Shown: positions 26,881 to 35,089 of the stretch, one piece after another
How the letters are laid out: the number at the start of each line of letters is the position of its first letter
How positions within the stretch are numbered: position 1 is the first letter of the stretch
NCBI RefSeq assembly: GCF_000737705.1
Contig: NZ_JPRH01000005.1
Location: 186,001-250,000, forward strand
Direction: 5' to 3'
DNA from: Chryseobacterium soli
GTDB taxonomy: Bacteria > Bacteroidota > Bacteroidia > Flavobacteriales > Weeksellaceae
DNA: 64,000 bases
The notes under the pieces: model-generated
Told to the model about the DNA's origin: nothing
The model's database searches: none
Seen by the model: the letters and a program-made list of their open reading frames with translations, nothing else
Program-made: the position numbers and the translations under genes

Positions 26881-27966
26881 CTATTCTACTACTACCTTTT
26901 TAGCTTTTGGCTTTTGAACAGGCTGCTGTGGTGTAGTGGAAGCAGCTTGTTTATGTGTAGTTCCTGTATTGGCAGCAGTACTGCTTGCAGGCGTTTTAGG
27001 CTTATTTTCTGTTGAAGCTGCCGGTTTAGTAGCTTCTGGTTTCACAGGCTCCGGTTTCGGAACTTCTTTTTTAGTCACCGGTATTGGAGCAACAGGCACT
27101 GGATCATAGCTAGGTTCCTGATGAGCAGGAATTTCATCGTAATGTACCGGAGGAAGAGAAGTATCTACTTTCATTCGGTATAATGAATTCAGCTGGTCTA
27201 TTTTCGATCTTAGCTCGGCCGGCGTTTTCTTACTGGCCCAAAGATCCATCTGCATTCCCTGATCGCGGACATCTCCTGCTGCAGGATCCTGATAGTAAAT
27301 AATATCAGATTCATCTTTGCTGCCATCTTCATGATCTACAAGGCCTACTTCAAACATACTTTTTGCAATAACTACTCTTGCTTCTTTAACGCTGAGTCCT
27401 ACTACATTCGGAATTGAAATATTTCTCATCGGACCGGATCCTACCACAACATCAATCACAGAAAATCTAGGAATGCGGGTACCCGGTTTCACTGAGTTTC
27501 CTTTAAATAATATTCTAAGAATTGCATCTTTTTGAATGCTTGGTTCATAGATGGTATCACCTACCTTCAGACCTACCTGATCCAATCTCTGGAAGCCCAG
27601 ACCGGAATATTTATTGATAACATCAGGAATAGCAATCTGAGCCCAGGTTCTAGGGTTAACTCTTAATCGAATTGTTCTTCCATCCTTTACACGGGAACCC
27701 GGCGAAGGATAGACCTGAAGCACCTGAAACGGTCTGTATTTAGGATCATAATTAGCACTGTCTACATCATATTCAAGTCCGGCATCATCTAATATTTTGA
27801 CAGCATCGTGTACGGATTTATTAACAACGTTTGGAACGGGTACTTCCTGGCCATGGTTAGTATGATATTCCAACCAACGAAATGTAAGCCAAACCAACCC
27901 CACAAAAACAACGATGGCTACTAATAAGTTCACTAAAACTTTCCAATTGAAAAGTGATTTAAGCAT
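26881..27966 (-). CDS. Membrane-anchored PASTA-domain protein without kinase domain
   Basis: 361 residues from the ATG at 27966. One N-terminal transmembrane helix (WKVLVNLLVAIVVFVGLVWL) precedes three consecutive PASTA repeats at roughly 38-105, 108-180 and 183-245 (VPVPNVVNKSVHDAVKIL; IPDVINKYSGLG; IPNVVGLSVKEARVVI). The last 100 residues are Pro/Thr/Ala/Lys-rich and probably disordered. PASTA repeats usually bind peptidoglycan on Ser/Thr kinases or PBPs; here no catalytic domain is attached. The GTG at 28033-28035 would add an unsupported hydrophobic stretch. Confidence 0.88.
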   Translation of the reverse strand: MLKSLFNWKVLVNLLVAIVVFVGLVWLTFRWLEYHTNHGQEVPVPNVVNKSVHDAVKILDDAGLEYDVDSANYDPKYRPFQVLQVYPSPGSRVKDGRTIRLRVNPRTWAQIAIPDVINKYSGLGFQRLDQVGLKVGDTIYEPSIQKDAILRILFKGNSVKPGTRIPRFSVIDVVVGSGPMRNISIPNVVGLSVKEARVVIAKSMFEVGLVDHEDGSKDESDIIYYQDPAAGDVRDQGMQMDLWASKKTPAELRSKIDQLNSLYRMKVDTSLPPVHYDEIPAHQEPSYDPVPVAPIPVTKKEVPKPEPVKPEATKPAASTENKPKTPASSTAANTGTTHKQAASTTPQQPVQKPKAKKVVVE

Positions 27967-28073
27967 ACTAAAAAATACTTTAATTATAACGGCAAATATA
28001 GCTAATAATTTTAGAATGTGCTTTTTATTTAACACAATTCATTTTCGATTTTAAAATTTTGGAATTTCCCATA

Positions 28074-28100
28074 TTGCATTGCATAAAATGATTAAATTTG
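28074..28100 (+). promoter_or_regulatory. Promoter of ddl-coaD
   Basis: TTG (28074-28076), 16-nt spacer, TAAATTTG (28093-28100); the ATG follows 17 nt later. Confidence 0.6.
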
Positions 28101-28116
28101 CCTCAATTGATACTAT

Positions 28117-29115
28117 ATGATTATGAGCAAAAAACATGTTGCCGTAGTAATGGGAGGCTATTCTGATGAATATGTTGTGTCATTAAAAAGCGGTCAATTA
28201 ATCTATGATTCTTTAGATAGAGATCTCTATAATGTACACAAAGTCGTTATCCTTAAAGATGAGTGGTATTTTTTAGGAGAAAATGACAAAAAATACGAGA
28301 TCAACAAAGGGGATTTCTCCGTGACGTTAGATACTCAGGAGCATCTGAAATTTGATGTATGCTTTAATATTATTCATGGAACTCCGGGGGAAAATGGAAT
28401 CCTTCAGGCGTACTGGGATGCTATCGGACAGACCTATACAGGCTGTGATTTTTATCAGAGTGCTTTAACATTCAACAAAAAAGATACGTTAGCTGTATTG
28501 TCAAAATATGGAATTCCTTCTGCGAAAAGTGTTTATCTAAGAAAGGGAGAACACATCAATACGGATGAGATTGTAGAAAACCTGGGTCTTCCGCTTTTCG
28601 TTAAACCCAATCAGTCCGGTTCATCGCTTGGAATAACAAAAGTAAAAGAGAAATCAGAATTAATCGCTGCTACAGAGGTGGCTTTTAAAGAAGATAACGA
28701 GATATTAATTGAAAGTTTTCTGGACGGAATGGAAGTTTCTGTAGGTGTCATTGATTTTAAAGGAGAAACGATTGTCATTGGCATTACAGAAATCATCCCT
28801 ACCAATGAATTCTTTGATTATGAAGCTAAATACGAAGGTGCTTCTGAAGAAATTACACCGGCAAGAATTGATGAAGAAACCACAAAAAGAGTGGAAGAAA
28901 TTGCTAAAAGAGCGTATGATTCTCTGGGAATGAGCGGTTTTTCAAGAAGTGAATTCATTCTGATGGATGGAATTCCTTATATGCTTGAAATGAATACGAA
29001 CCCGGGATTCTCCCCAGCAAGTATCATTCCTCAGCAAGCCAGACATTACGGAATCTCTATCACAGACCTTTGTGGAAACGAAGTTGAAAAAGCATTAGCT
29101 AAAAAATCAAAGTAA
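28117..29115 (+). CDS. ddl: D-alanine--D-alanine ligase
   Basis: An ATP-grasp ligase joining two D-Ala for peptidoglycan. 332 residues: N-terminal GGYSDEYVVSLKSG, the FNIIHGTPGENG loop, KPNQSGSSLG, and the metal-binding C-terminus EMNTNPGFSPASIIPQQA. ATGs at 28117 and 28123 are equally possible; the second gives MSKKHVAVVMGG, closer to the family. It is co-directional with coaD, 2 nt between them. Confidence 0.95.
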   Translation: MIMSKKHVAVVMGGYSDEYVVSLKSGQLIYDSLDRDLYNVHKVVILKDEWYFLGENDKKYEINKGDFSVTLDTQEHLKFDVCFNIIHGTPGENGILQAYWDAIGQTYTGCDFYQSALTFNKKDTLAVLSKYGIPSAKSVYLRKGEHINTDEIVENLGLPLFVKPNQSGSSLGITKVKEKSELIAATEVAFKEDNEILIESFLDGMEVSVGVIDFKGETIVIGITEIIPTNEFFDYEAKYEGASEEITPARIDEETTKRVEEIAKRAYDSLGMSGFSRSEFILMDGIPYMLEMNTNPGFSPASIIPQQARHYGISITDLCGNEVEKALAKKSK

Positions 29116-29117
29116 GT

Positions 29118-29591
29118 ATGAAAATCGCTGTTTTCCCGGGATCTTTTGATCCTATTACCTTAGGACACTACGACATTATAGAAAGAGCGGCGCCCCTTTT
29201 TGATAAATTAATTATCGCAATCGGGCAGAATTCTCAGAAAAAATACATGTTTCCTATAGAGAAAAGAATAGAGTTCATCCAAAATTCAGTAGCAGAATTT
29301 CCCAATGTGGAAGTCGATTATTTCGAAGGTCTGACGGTAGATTTCTGCTTTGAAAAAAATGCTCAGTTCATCCTTAGAGGCTTAAGAAATCCCGCCGACT
29401 TTGAATTTGAAAAAGCAATTGCTCACACCAACAGAACGTTAGCTCATAAAAAGTTAGAAACCGTTTTCCTACTAACCTCATCTGGAAAATCTTTCATCAG
29501 CAGCAGCATTGTGAGAGAAATTATTAACCACGGCGGAGAATACGAACTTCTGGTTCCGGATTCTGTACGGGTTGAAAAAGTAATAAAATAA
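29118..29591 (+). CDS. coaD: Pantetheine-phosphate adenylyltransferase
   Basis: Fourth step of coenzyme A synthesis. 157 residues with the nucleotidyltransferase motif FPGSFDPITLGHYDII (T/HxGH), and LRGLRNPADFEFE and SSSIVRE in the expected places. It sits 2 nt after ddl, so the two are clearly co-transcribed. Confidence 0.96.
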   Translation: MKIAVFPGSFDPITLGHYDIIERAAPLFDKLIIAIGQNSQKKYMFPIEKRIEFIQNSVAEFPNVEVDYFEGLTVDFCFEKNAQFILRGLRNPADFEFEKAIAHTNRTLAHKKLETVFLLTSSGKSFISSSIVREIINHGGEYELLVPDSVRVEKVIK

Positions 29592-29593
29592 AT

Positions 29594-29663
29594 GATCATC
29601 GGTAAATGGTAAAAGATTTGCTTATGAGAAAATCACGAATCTTTTATCATTTATCACGGATCA
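29594..29663. repeat. Long inverted heptameric repeat between coaD and the TRIC gene
   Basis: The left arm (29591-29619) and right arm (29637-29665) pair over about 27 positions with several G-U wobbles. Each arm has 7-nt periodicity: GGTAAAT and GGTAAAA on the left, two exact TTTATCA units at 29643-29656 on the right. No T-tract, so not a typical terminator. Confidence 0.6.
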
Positions 29664-29670
29664 TCCACCC

Positions 29671-30303
29671 ATGCACGAACAGTTTAATTTTATTATAGAA
29701 ATACTGGGAACCATTTCCTTTTCAATGTCGGGAAGCTTTGCAGCCATGCAGAAACGTCTCGATCCATTTGGCGTTCTTATTATTGCATTTGTAACCTCTG
29801 TCGGCGGTGGAACGGTAAGAGATTTATTATTGGATATTCCTGTATTCTGGATGCATGATCTGCTCACCTGCGGGGTAATTATTATGACCAGTATATTCAC
29901 GATGATTTTCAAATCTCTGGAGAAAAATTTTAAGGTTACTTTATTTATTTTCGACAGTTTCGGACTGGGTTTATTTACGATTATTGGTATCCAGAAAGGA
30001 ATTAATGTAAATATCCATCCGTTAATATGCATCGGGCTCGGTACGATCACCGGATGTTTTGGTGGAATTATCCGGGATATTCTGCTCAACAGGATTCCGT
30101 TGATTTTCAGAAAAGAAATTTATGCCACAGCATGTATTGTAGGCGGTTCGGCATTTTTACTGATGACGAAATTTTCACCACTTTCTTATACTTTTATTCA
30201 GATTTTCACCATTCTTCTGATTGTTGCCATCCGTACTTTTGCGGTGAAATATCACTGGCAGATTCCAAAATTTTATGGACATGATCATAGTTCGGAAATG
30301 TAA
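29671..30303 (+). CDS. Trimeric intracellular cation channel (TRIC/UPF0126) family protein
   Basis: 210 residues, about seven transmembrane helices in two UPF0126 repeats. Each carries the glycine-rich signature: VTSVGGGTVRDLLLD in the first, ITGCFGGIIRDILLN in the second. The bacterial members conduct monovalent cations; physiological role unclear. It has no visible promoter box and may follow coaD. Confidence 0.9.
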   Translation: MHEQFNFIIEILGTISFSMSGSFAAMQKRLDPFGVLIIAFVTSVGGGTVRDLLLDIPVFWMHDLLTCGVIIMTSIFTMIFKSLEKNFKVTLFIFDSFGLGLFTIIGIQKGINVNIHPLICIGLGTITGCFGGIIRDILLNRIPLIFRKEIYATACIVGGSAFLLMTKFSPLSYTFIQIFTILLIVAIRTFAVKYHWQIPKFYGHDHSSEM

Positions 30304-30352
30304 TGTAAGAATCAATTGAAAACTGACTCATCTTCCTTCCAATGATGCAAAA

Positions 30353-30382
30353 TAAAAAAAAGTCCTGATAAAATCAGGACTT
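30353..30382 (-). terminator. Terminator of the minus-strand gene at 30407
   Basis: Stem AAGTCCTGA / TCAGGACTT, loop TAAAA, long T-run on the minus strand (plus-strand A-tract 30354-30361). Confidence 0.88.
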
Positions 30383-30406
30383 CAATATTTCTATGATTAC
30401 TTTTTA

Positions 30407-30976
30407 TTAAGAGAATTTTCCTCTTTGTCTCATATTAGGATTATGCATGTGCTTTTGCATAGAAGGCATTTTCAGCTGCTCTTTCATCATTTTGATCTGA
30501 TCAGTCATCATTCCTGCGCTGTCTAATCTTTTTGCTTCTTCCAACAGTTTCTGTCCTTCTTGTTTTTTACCTTTAGAAATCGCAGATGCTGCAAGATTTA
30601 AAGTAGCCATCGCTCTGTCATGCTTCATATTCAAACCATACTCCAATGCTTTTCTCATTAAAGGTTCTACTTTCGTAGGATGTTCCTGCGCCAACGTCAG
30701 CCCCTGCAGATAATGGAAATATCCATACTGCGACTTGTGAAGCTGAGCCTGGTAGTTGGTAACTCCGCTCAAATATTTTACTGCTTTTTCCATATTCTGC
30801 TTTCTCAACTGCCAGAAAGCCAAAAGGATATATTCATTTTTAAAGAAAAGTAAAATAGGCACTGCTGCAAGAAGGAAAACTACGATCCCCCAGCCCAAAC
30901 TTCTTGTGAAAAACATCATATAAAGCCCGGCAAGTATAAGAAGTGCTGCTACTACAATTTTTATGTACTTATTCAT
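30407..30976 (-). CDS. Small membrane protein with TPR-like region, unknown function
   Basis: 189 residues. Two adjacent hydrophobic helices span residues 5-46 (IVVAALLILAGLYMMFF and GWGIVVFLLAAVPILLFF). A cytoplasmic helical region with TPR-like spacing follows (KHDRAMATLNLAASAISKGKKQEGQKLLEEAKRL). The Met/His-rich C-terminus (MPSMQKHMHNPNMRQRG) is unusual and could bind metal, but that is a guess. I do not recognise the family. Confidence 0.7.
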   Translation of the reverse strand: MNKYIKIVVAALLILAGLYMMFFTRSLGWGIVVFLLAAVPILLFFKNEYILLAFWQLRKQNMEKAVKYLSGVTNYQAQLHKSQYGYFHYLQGLTLAQEHPTKVEPLMRKALEYGLNMKHDRAMATLNLAASAISKGKKQEGQKLLEEAKRLDSAGMMTDQIKMMKEQLKMPSMQKHMHNPNMRQRGKFS

Positions 30977-30999
30977 TATTAAATTAAAATTTAGAAGTG

Positions 31000-31007
31000 C
31001 AAAGATA
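31000..31007 (-). promoter_or_regulatory. -7 box (TATCTTTG) of the gene at 30407-30976
   Basis: The plus strand reads CAAAGATA, 23 nt before the start codon; a heptamer array begins 6 nt upstream of it. Confidence 0.45.
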
Positions 31008-31012
31008 ATAAA

Positions 31013-31047
31013 TTTAAGGTTTAAAGTTTAAGGTTCAGCGTTTAAAG
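31013..31047. repeat. Heptanucleotide tandem array between folA and the 30407 gene
   Basis: Five contiguous 7-mers: TTTAAGG (31013, 31027) alternates with TTTAAAG (31020, 31041), with one TTCAGCG. Same layout relative to a -7 box as at murI. Confidence 0.65.
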
Positions 31048-31093
31048 CTTCACAATCTCTCTTATTCTGTAAACCCTGTCTGATAATCTGGGT

Positions 31094-31594
31094 TTAAGCC
31101 TTTTTAACTTCAGCTCTTTCAAAGGTTTGAAAACAAAAATCGTAAGGATTTTTTTCATCTTTCTCATGACATACCTCATTCGTTTTCTTCCAGATTTTAG
31201 GATCGATTTTCGGGAAAAACGTATCTGCTTCCATCTCTGCATCTACTACAGTAACTTCAAGCTTGTCTGCGATATCCATGGTTTGCTTATAAATATTTCC
31301 GCCCCCAATGATGAAAACATTCTCATCAATCTTTTTGGCAAATTTCACGGCTTCTTTAATACTGCCCACAATTAAAACCCCTTCTTCAAACCAGTCTTGT
31401 TTTCTTGAAATGACAATATTGGTACGGTTAGGAAGCACTTTTCCGATACTTTCGAAAGTCTTTCTTCCCATAATCACAGGATATCCGGAGGTAGTATCTT
31501 TAAAATGTTTCAGATCTTTCGGAAGATGCCAAAGCATTTGATTACCGGAACCAATCCCGTTATTTTTCCCTATCGCCACTACAATTGTTACCAT
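31094..31594 (-). CDS. folA: Dihydrofolate reductase
   Basis: Reduces dihydrofolate with NADPH. 166 residues from the ATG at 31594 (MVTIVVAIGKNNGIG), the standard N-terminus. WHLPKDLKHFK, VIMGRKTFESIGK and the FIIGGGNIY nucleotide loop are all present. A -7 box 15 nt upstream (31610-31617) supports this start over the one at 31645. Confidence 0.95.
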   Translation of the reverse strand: MVTIVVAIGKNNGIGSGNQMLWHLPKDLKHFKDTTSGYPVIMGRKTFESIGKVLPNRTNIVISRKQDWFEEGVLIVGSIKEAVKFAKKIDENVFIIGGGNIYKQTMDIADKLEVTVVDAEMEADTFFPKIDPKIWKKTNEVCHEKDEKNPYDFCFQTFERAEVKKA

Positions 31595-31609
31595 TAAAAT
31601 AATTTTCTG

Positions 31610-31617
31610 CAAAATTA
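31610..31617 (-). promoter_or_regulatory. -7 box (TAATTTTG) of folA
   Basis: The plus strand reads CAAAATTA. It places transcription start just before the ATG at 31594. Confidence 0.5.
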
Positions 31618-31629
31618 ATACATAATTTG

Positions 31630-31637
31630 TATATTTG
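31630..31637 (+). promoter_or_regulatory. -7 box (TATATTTG) of the lemA operon
   Basis: Perfect TAnnTTTG 32 nt before the lemA ATG; back-to-back with the folA box. Confidence 0.45.
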
Positions 31638-31669
31638 ATTAGCACAAAAAAAATTAAAAAAAATAAATT

Positions 31670-32278
31670 ATGAAAAATAAAGGCTGTCTAAGCGCCGGAA
31701 CGATCGGTATTGCTCTTCTTATCATTGTTGCTGTTATCTTTTTCTGGGGTAAAAGCGGGTATAATAATTTTGTACAAAAAGAACAGGATGCCAATACCAA
31801 ATGGTCTAATATAGAAACTGTTTATCAAAAAAGGGCCAACCTGATTCCGAATTTAGAGAGAACGGTAAAATCATACTCAAAATTTGAACAGGAAACTTTA
31901 ACGAAAGTAATTGAAGCCCGTTCTAAAGCTACTTCCATTAACATTGATCCTACCAATATGACAGAAGCGGATCTTGCTAAATTTCAGGCAGCACAAGGAG
32001 AATTATCAGGATCACTGAGCAGATTAATGGCTGTAGTAGAACAATATCCTAACTTAAAGGCAGATCAGCAGTATATCAATTTCCAAAGAGAATATATTGC
32101 CATTGAAAACAGCATAAGAACTGAAACAGTATATTATAACAGCAGTGTTCAGGATTATAACACGACGATCAAACAGTTCCCGAATAATATCCTGGCTAAT
32201 TTCACAAACTTTAAAGAAAAACCTTTATTCAAAGCTGAAGCAGGTGCTAATAAAGCTCCTGATGCTTTCACAGAATAA
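31670..32278 (+). CDS. lemA: LemA-family protein
   Basis: 202 residues with one N-terminal transmembrane helix (GTIGIALLIIVAVIFFWG), then the LemA four-helix bundle: NNFVQKEQDANTKWSNIETVYQKR, the LIPNLERTVK hallmark, and YNTTIKQFPNNILA. First gene of a three-gene LemA-TPM-TPM operon. The biochemical function of LemA is not established. Confidence 0.93.
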   Translation: MKNKGCLSAGTIGIALLIIVAVIFFWGKSGYNNFVQKEQDANTKWSNIETVYQKRANLIPNLERTVKSYSKFEQETLTKVIEARSKATSINIDPTNMTEADLAKFQAAQGELSGSLSRLMAVVEQYPNLKADQQYINFQREYIAIENSIRTETVYYNSSVQDYNTTIKQFPNNILANFTNFKEKPLFKAEAGANKAPDAFTE

Positions 32279-32706
32279 TGAGCAACTTTTTAACCAATCA
32301 GCAGTTGGCTTCTTTGGTAGAAGCAATTCAGTCTGCAGAACAGCATTCTACAGGTGAGATTAGAGTGCACATTGATTCCAATACAGAAGATCATCACGCA
32401 GAAACAGCATATCAGGTTTTTAAAAAGCTTGATATGCATAAAACTGCTGAAAGAAACGCCGTGCTTTTTCACATCAATTTCGAAAAAAAATACCTCACCA
32501 TTATCGGGGATGTAGGAATTCATGAAAGAGTACAGCAAGAATACTGGGACCACCTGCATGACTATATTACTTCTGAATTTGCCAAAGGCAATTATCACAA
32601 GGCATTAAAAAGTGCTATTCTGGAAACAGGTCTTGAACTAAAAAAATATTTTCCTGTACAAGGAGAAAACACCAACGAGCTCCCCAATGAGATTACCTTC
32701 TCTTAA
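32278..32706 (+). CDS. TPM-domain protein (cytoplasmic form)
   Basis: 142 residues; the TPM fold is seen in TGEIRVHIDSNTED and AVLFHINFEKKYLTIIGDVGI. No signal peptide. The start overlaps the lemA stop by one base (TAATG), indicating translational coupling. TPM domains are linked to membrane protein quality control or phosphatase activity in other organisms. Confidence 0.9.
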   Translation: MSNFLTNQQLASLVEAIQSAEQHSTGEIRVHIDSNTEDHHAETAYQVFKKLDMHKTAERNAVLFHINFEKKYLTIIGDVGIHERVQQEYWDHLHDYITSEFAKGNYHKALKSAILETGLELKKYFPVQGENTNELPNEITFS

Positions 32707-33496
32707 AATACTATTTTCATTCCTGTTAGTATGCTTTTACACTTTTGTATCAGCCCAATATACTATTCCTAAAAAACCTGCCGTTCTCTACCCTGTGTAT
32801 GATGAAGCAGGATTACTTTCCCAGCAGGAAAAAGATGCACTGAATAACAAGCTTATCAAGTTTGCCGATTCTACTTCTACAGAAATTGAAGTGATCATCA
32901 TTCCTTCTACAAAAGGGCAGGATGTGAATTTTCTGGCAACCATGTTCGGTGAGCAATGGGGTATCGGAAAGAAAAAAGTAGATAACGGGGTGGTCTTTTT
33001 AATTGCTACGCAGGACAGAACCATGTCTATACAGCAGGGACGAGCTGTTGAACAATATCTTACCGCTTCAGTTTCCGGTCAGATTTTAGATTATATCGTT
33101 ACGCCTAATTTTAAGAAAGGACTTTGGTATGAAGGGATAAATGGTGGTACATCGGCTATTATGGAAGCTGTACAGGGGAAATTCAAACCTATTGCAGCAC
33201 AGGACAATGGCGGAAATGGAAGTACAGTTAAAATTCTTATTATAGCATTTGTTATTTTCCTGATCATCGTTATCTTTTTTGGAAATAAGGGTGGCGGAGG
33301 CGGTGGAAATAATGACGACGACGATGTTATCATTTCCAGAAGAGGCCGTAGAAATTATCCCGGTGGATTCTTTCCATTCCCAGGTAGTTTTGGAGGTGGT
33401 GGATTCGGTGGTGGAAGTTCAGGCGGCGGAGGCGGATTTGGAGGCTTCGGCGGCGGTGGAAGTTTCGGCGGCGGCGGTGCATCCGGAGGATGGTAA
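32687..33496 (+). CDS. YgcG-type TPM-domain protein with Gly-rich tail
   Basis: 269 residues: Sec signal (LVCFYTFVSAQ), TPM domain about 35-165 (VYDEAGLLSQQEKDALN, TSTEIEVIIIP), one transmembrane helix (ILIIAFVIFLIIVIFFG), then an Asp patch and a Gly/Ser/Phe tail ending SGGW. This is the exported partner of the cytoplasmic TPM gene, overlapping it by 20 nt. Confidence 0.92.
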   Translation: MRLPSLKILFSFLLVCFYTFVSAQYTIPKKPAVLYPVYDEAGLLSQQEKDALNNKLIKFADSTSTEIEVIIIPSTKGQDVNFLATMFGEQWGIGKKKVDNGVVFLIATQDRTMSIQQGRAVEQYLTASVSGQILDYIVTPNFKKGLWYEGINGGTSAIMEAVQGKFKPIAAQDNGGNGSTVKILIIAFVIFLIIVIFFGNKGGGGGGNNDDDDVIISRRGRRNYPGGFFPFPGSFGGGGFGGGSSGGGGGFGGFGGGGSFGGGGASGGW

Positions 33497-33534
33497 TTCA
33501 TTTAAAAAACACACACAATATATAAATCATTACA

Positions 33535-34449
33535 ATGAAAAAAAAAATTATTAGATTATCAGTACTATTATTTCCGTTGGTTGCGACCGCTCAGGTCGGA
33601 ATAAACACGAATGACCCAAAAGCCATGTTTCATATCGATGGCGGTAAGGATAACGGAACCACTTCAAATTTAATGCAGCAGCTCAACGATTTTGTTGTGA
33701 CCAAAGATGGGAAGGTAGGGATAGGAACAACAACTCCTATAGATCTTCTCACAATGGTTGGCAACGGAAATGCTGATGTAAACATGGGACTCTTTTCTAA
33801 TGGAAACACAGATCAGGCAATAGCGTATCATAATGCCTTGTTTGATGGAAGCCCAGCCGCTCCTCAAACGGTAGGCGCTGGCAGAAGTATCGCCGCTTTT
33901 GAAGGATATGCCTATAACCAAACCCTTACGGCTCCTCATTTACTATCTTCAGTCGTCATGAGAACAGGAAGAAATGCGGGAGGAGAAATCTGGTTTGGAA
34001 CCTCTCCTACCAATACAGGCAATTACGTTAATCATTATAATTCTTCTATAGATAATAATGGAAATATGGGAATCGGTGTAGACCCTACGGTAAGAACAGC
34101 AAAAACAAAACTTGAAGTCAATGGTGTCATAAGCTCTACTCCTCAAACATTAACAAGTAACGGATCTCAAATAACAAGTACGGTGGTGAACGTACAGCCG
34201 GCAGTACAAGATGATGATTTTATCCTGCCTAATCCTACAGCAGCTCCGGGTGCCATTATTTTTATACGAAATATAACCACTACTACTGCTGAAATAATCA
34301 CTCCCGCCGGACAGATTATTGACGCTTCAAGCATTGGAGGAGCCAATAATATGTATATGATCGGATTGGATAACCATTCCAGCAAAACCAAAACAGTAAT
34401 GTTTGTAAGTGACGGATCAAACTGGACCGCATTCAGACCAAGTAATTAA
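33535..34449 (+). CDS. Secreted tail-fibre-like protein, function unknown
   Basis: 304 residues with a Sec signal ending LVATAQ. Short repeats typical of trimeric fibre stalks are present: GKVGIGTTTPIDLL and GNMGIGVDPTVRTAKTKLEVNG, and the first mature residues VGINTNDPKAMFHIDGG. Bacteroidota encode many such host proteins outside prophages, and no phage genes adjoin. Surface location is likely. It lies 38 bp after the TPM operon; a terminator follows. Confidence 0.7.
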   Translation: MKKKIIRLSVLLFPLVATAQVGINTNDPKAMFHIDGGKDNGTTSNLMQQLNDFVVTKDGKVGIGTTTPIDLLTMVGNGNADVNMGLFSNGNTDQAIAYHNALFDGSPAAPQTVGAGRSIAAFEGYAYNQTLTAPHLLSSVVMRTGRNAGGEIWFGTSPTNTGNYVNHYNSSIDNNGNMGIGVDPTVRTAKTKLEVNGVISSTPQTLTSNGSQITSTVVNVQPAVQDDDFILPNPTAAPGAIIFIRNITTTTAEIITPAGQIIDASSIGGANNMYMIGLDNHSSKTKTVMFVSDGSNWTAFRPSN

Positions 34450-34473
34450 AATATATAATTTTACCTTATAGAA

Positions 34474-34500
34474 ACTATAACTCCGGTTATAGTTTTTTTT
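34474..34500 (+). terminator. Terminator of the tail-fibre-like gene
   Basis: Stem ACTATAAC / GTTATAGT, loop TCCG, T8 run. Confidence 0.9.
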
Positions 34501-34564
34501 ATTGCACTCAAATTCTATCCCTTTTTGTGAAAAAATCTTATTATATTTACAGAAAGGGGAGATT

Positions 34565-35086
34565 TTGAAAAAAACATTAGTCGTTTTTGCACATCCATAT
34601 TTAGAGCACTCAAACTCAAATATAGAGCTCTTCAATTTCTATGTCCGTCATCAGCACTTCACTTTAAGAGATTTATACGAAGAATACCCTGATTTTCACA
34701 TCGCTGCTTTCAGAGAAAGAAAACGGCTGAAAAACTATGACCGTTTTATTTTTCAGTTTCCCATTATATGGTTTGGAATGCCGCCTCTGTTACGGTTATG
34801 GATTGATGAAGTGTTCGACCGTGACTGGCTAAAGGAAGGAGAATATAACCCGTTGGAAGGTAAGGAGGTGTATATCCTTGTAACCACAGGAGGCAAAGAA
34901 AGATCATTCAGCAAGACTGGAACCTATGAATACACGATTGACGAACTCATCAGCGGGCTGATTGTTTCCCTGAAGGTTTTCAAAGCAGATATAAAGCATA
35001 TCAAAATCGTTTATGAAGCCAATAAACTGACTAAAAAAGAAATTATTCTACATAAAAAAGAATTTACCGCACTTCTAAACCAATAA
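34565..35086 (+). CDS. KefF-like NAD(P)H:quinone oxidoreductase (ancillary subunit of K+ efflux)
   Basis: A flavodoxin-like fold of 173 residues from a TTG at 34565: LKKTLVVFAHPYLEHSNSN is the KefF/MdaB N-terminus. QFPIIWFGMPPLLRLWIDEV is the family FMN/active-site segment. A purine-rich AGGGGAG precedes the TTG by 3 nt. The upstream frame to 34502 crosses the preceding terminator and is rejected. Immediately followed (3 nt) by a Kef-type antiporter, as kefFC in E. coli, so the two likely work together. Confidence 0.9.
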   Translation: MKKTLVVFAHPYLEHSNSNIELFNFYVRHQHFTLRDLYEEYPDFHIAAFRERKRLKNYDRFIFQFPIIWFGMPPLLRLWIDEVFDRDWLKEGEYNPLEGKEVYILVTTGGKERSFSKTGTYEYTIDELISGLIVSLKVFKADIKHIKIVYEANKLTKKEIILHKKEFTALLNQ

Positions 35087-35089
35087 AAT

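Noticed and set aside
33535..34449. Prophage remnant
   Set aside because: Only the fibre-like repeats suggest phage; there is a host-type signal peptide and no capsid, terminase, integrase or lysis genes around.
34502..34564. Upstream extension of the KefF-like gene to the ATG at 34502
   Set aside because: It begins right at the preceding terminator's T-run and reads as non-family sequence; the flavodoxin-like N-terminus starts at the TTG at 34565.
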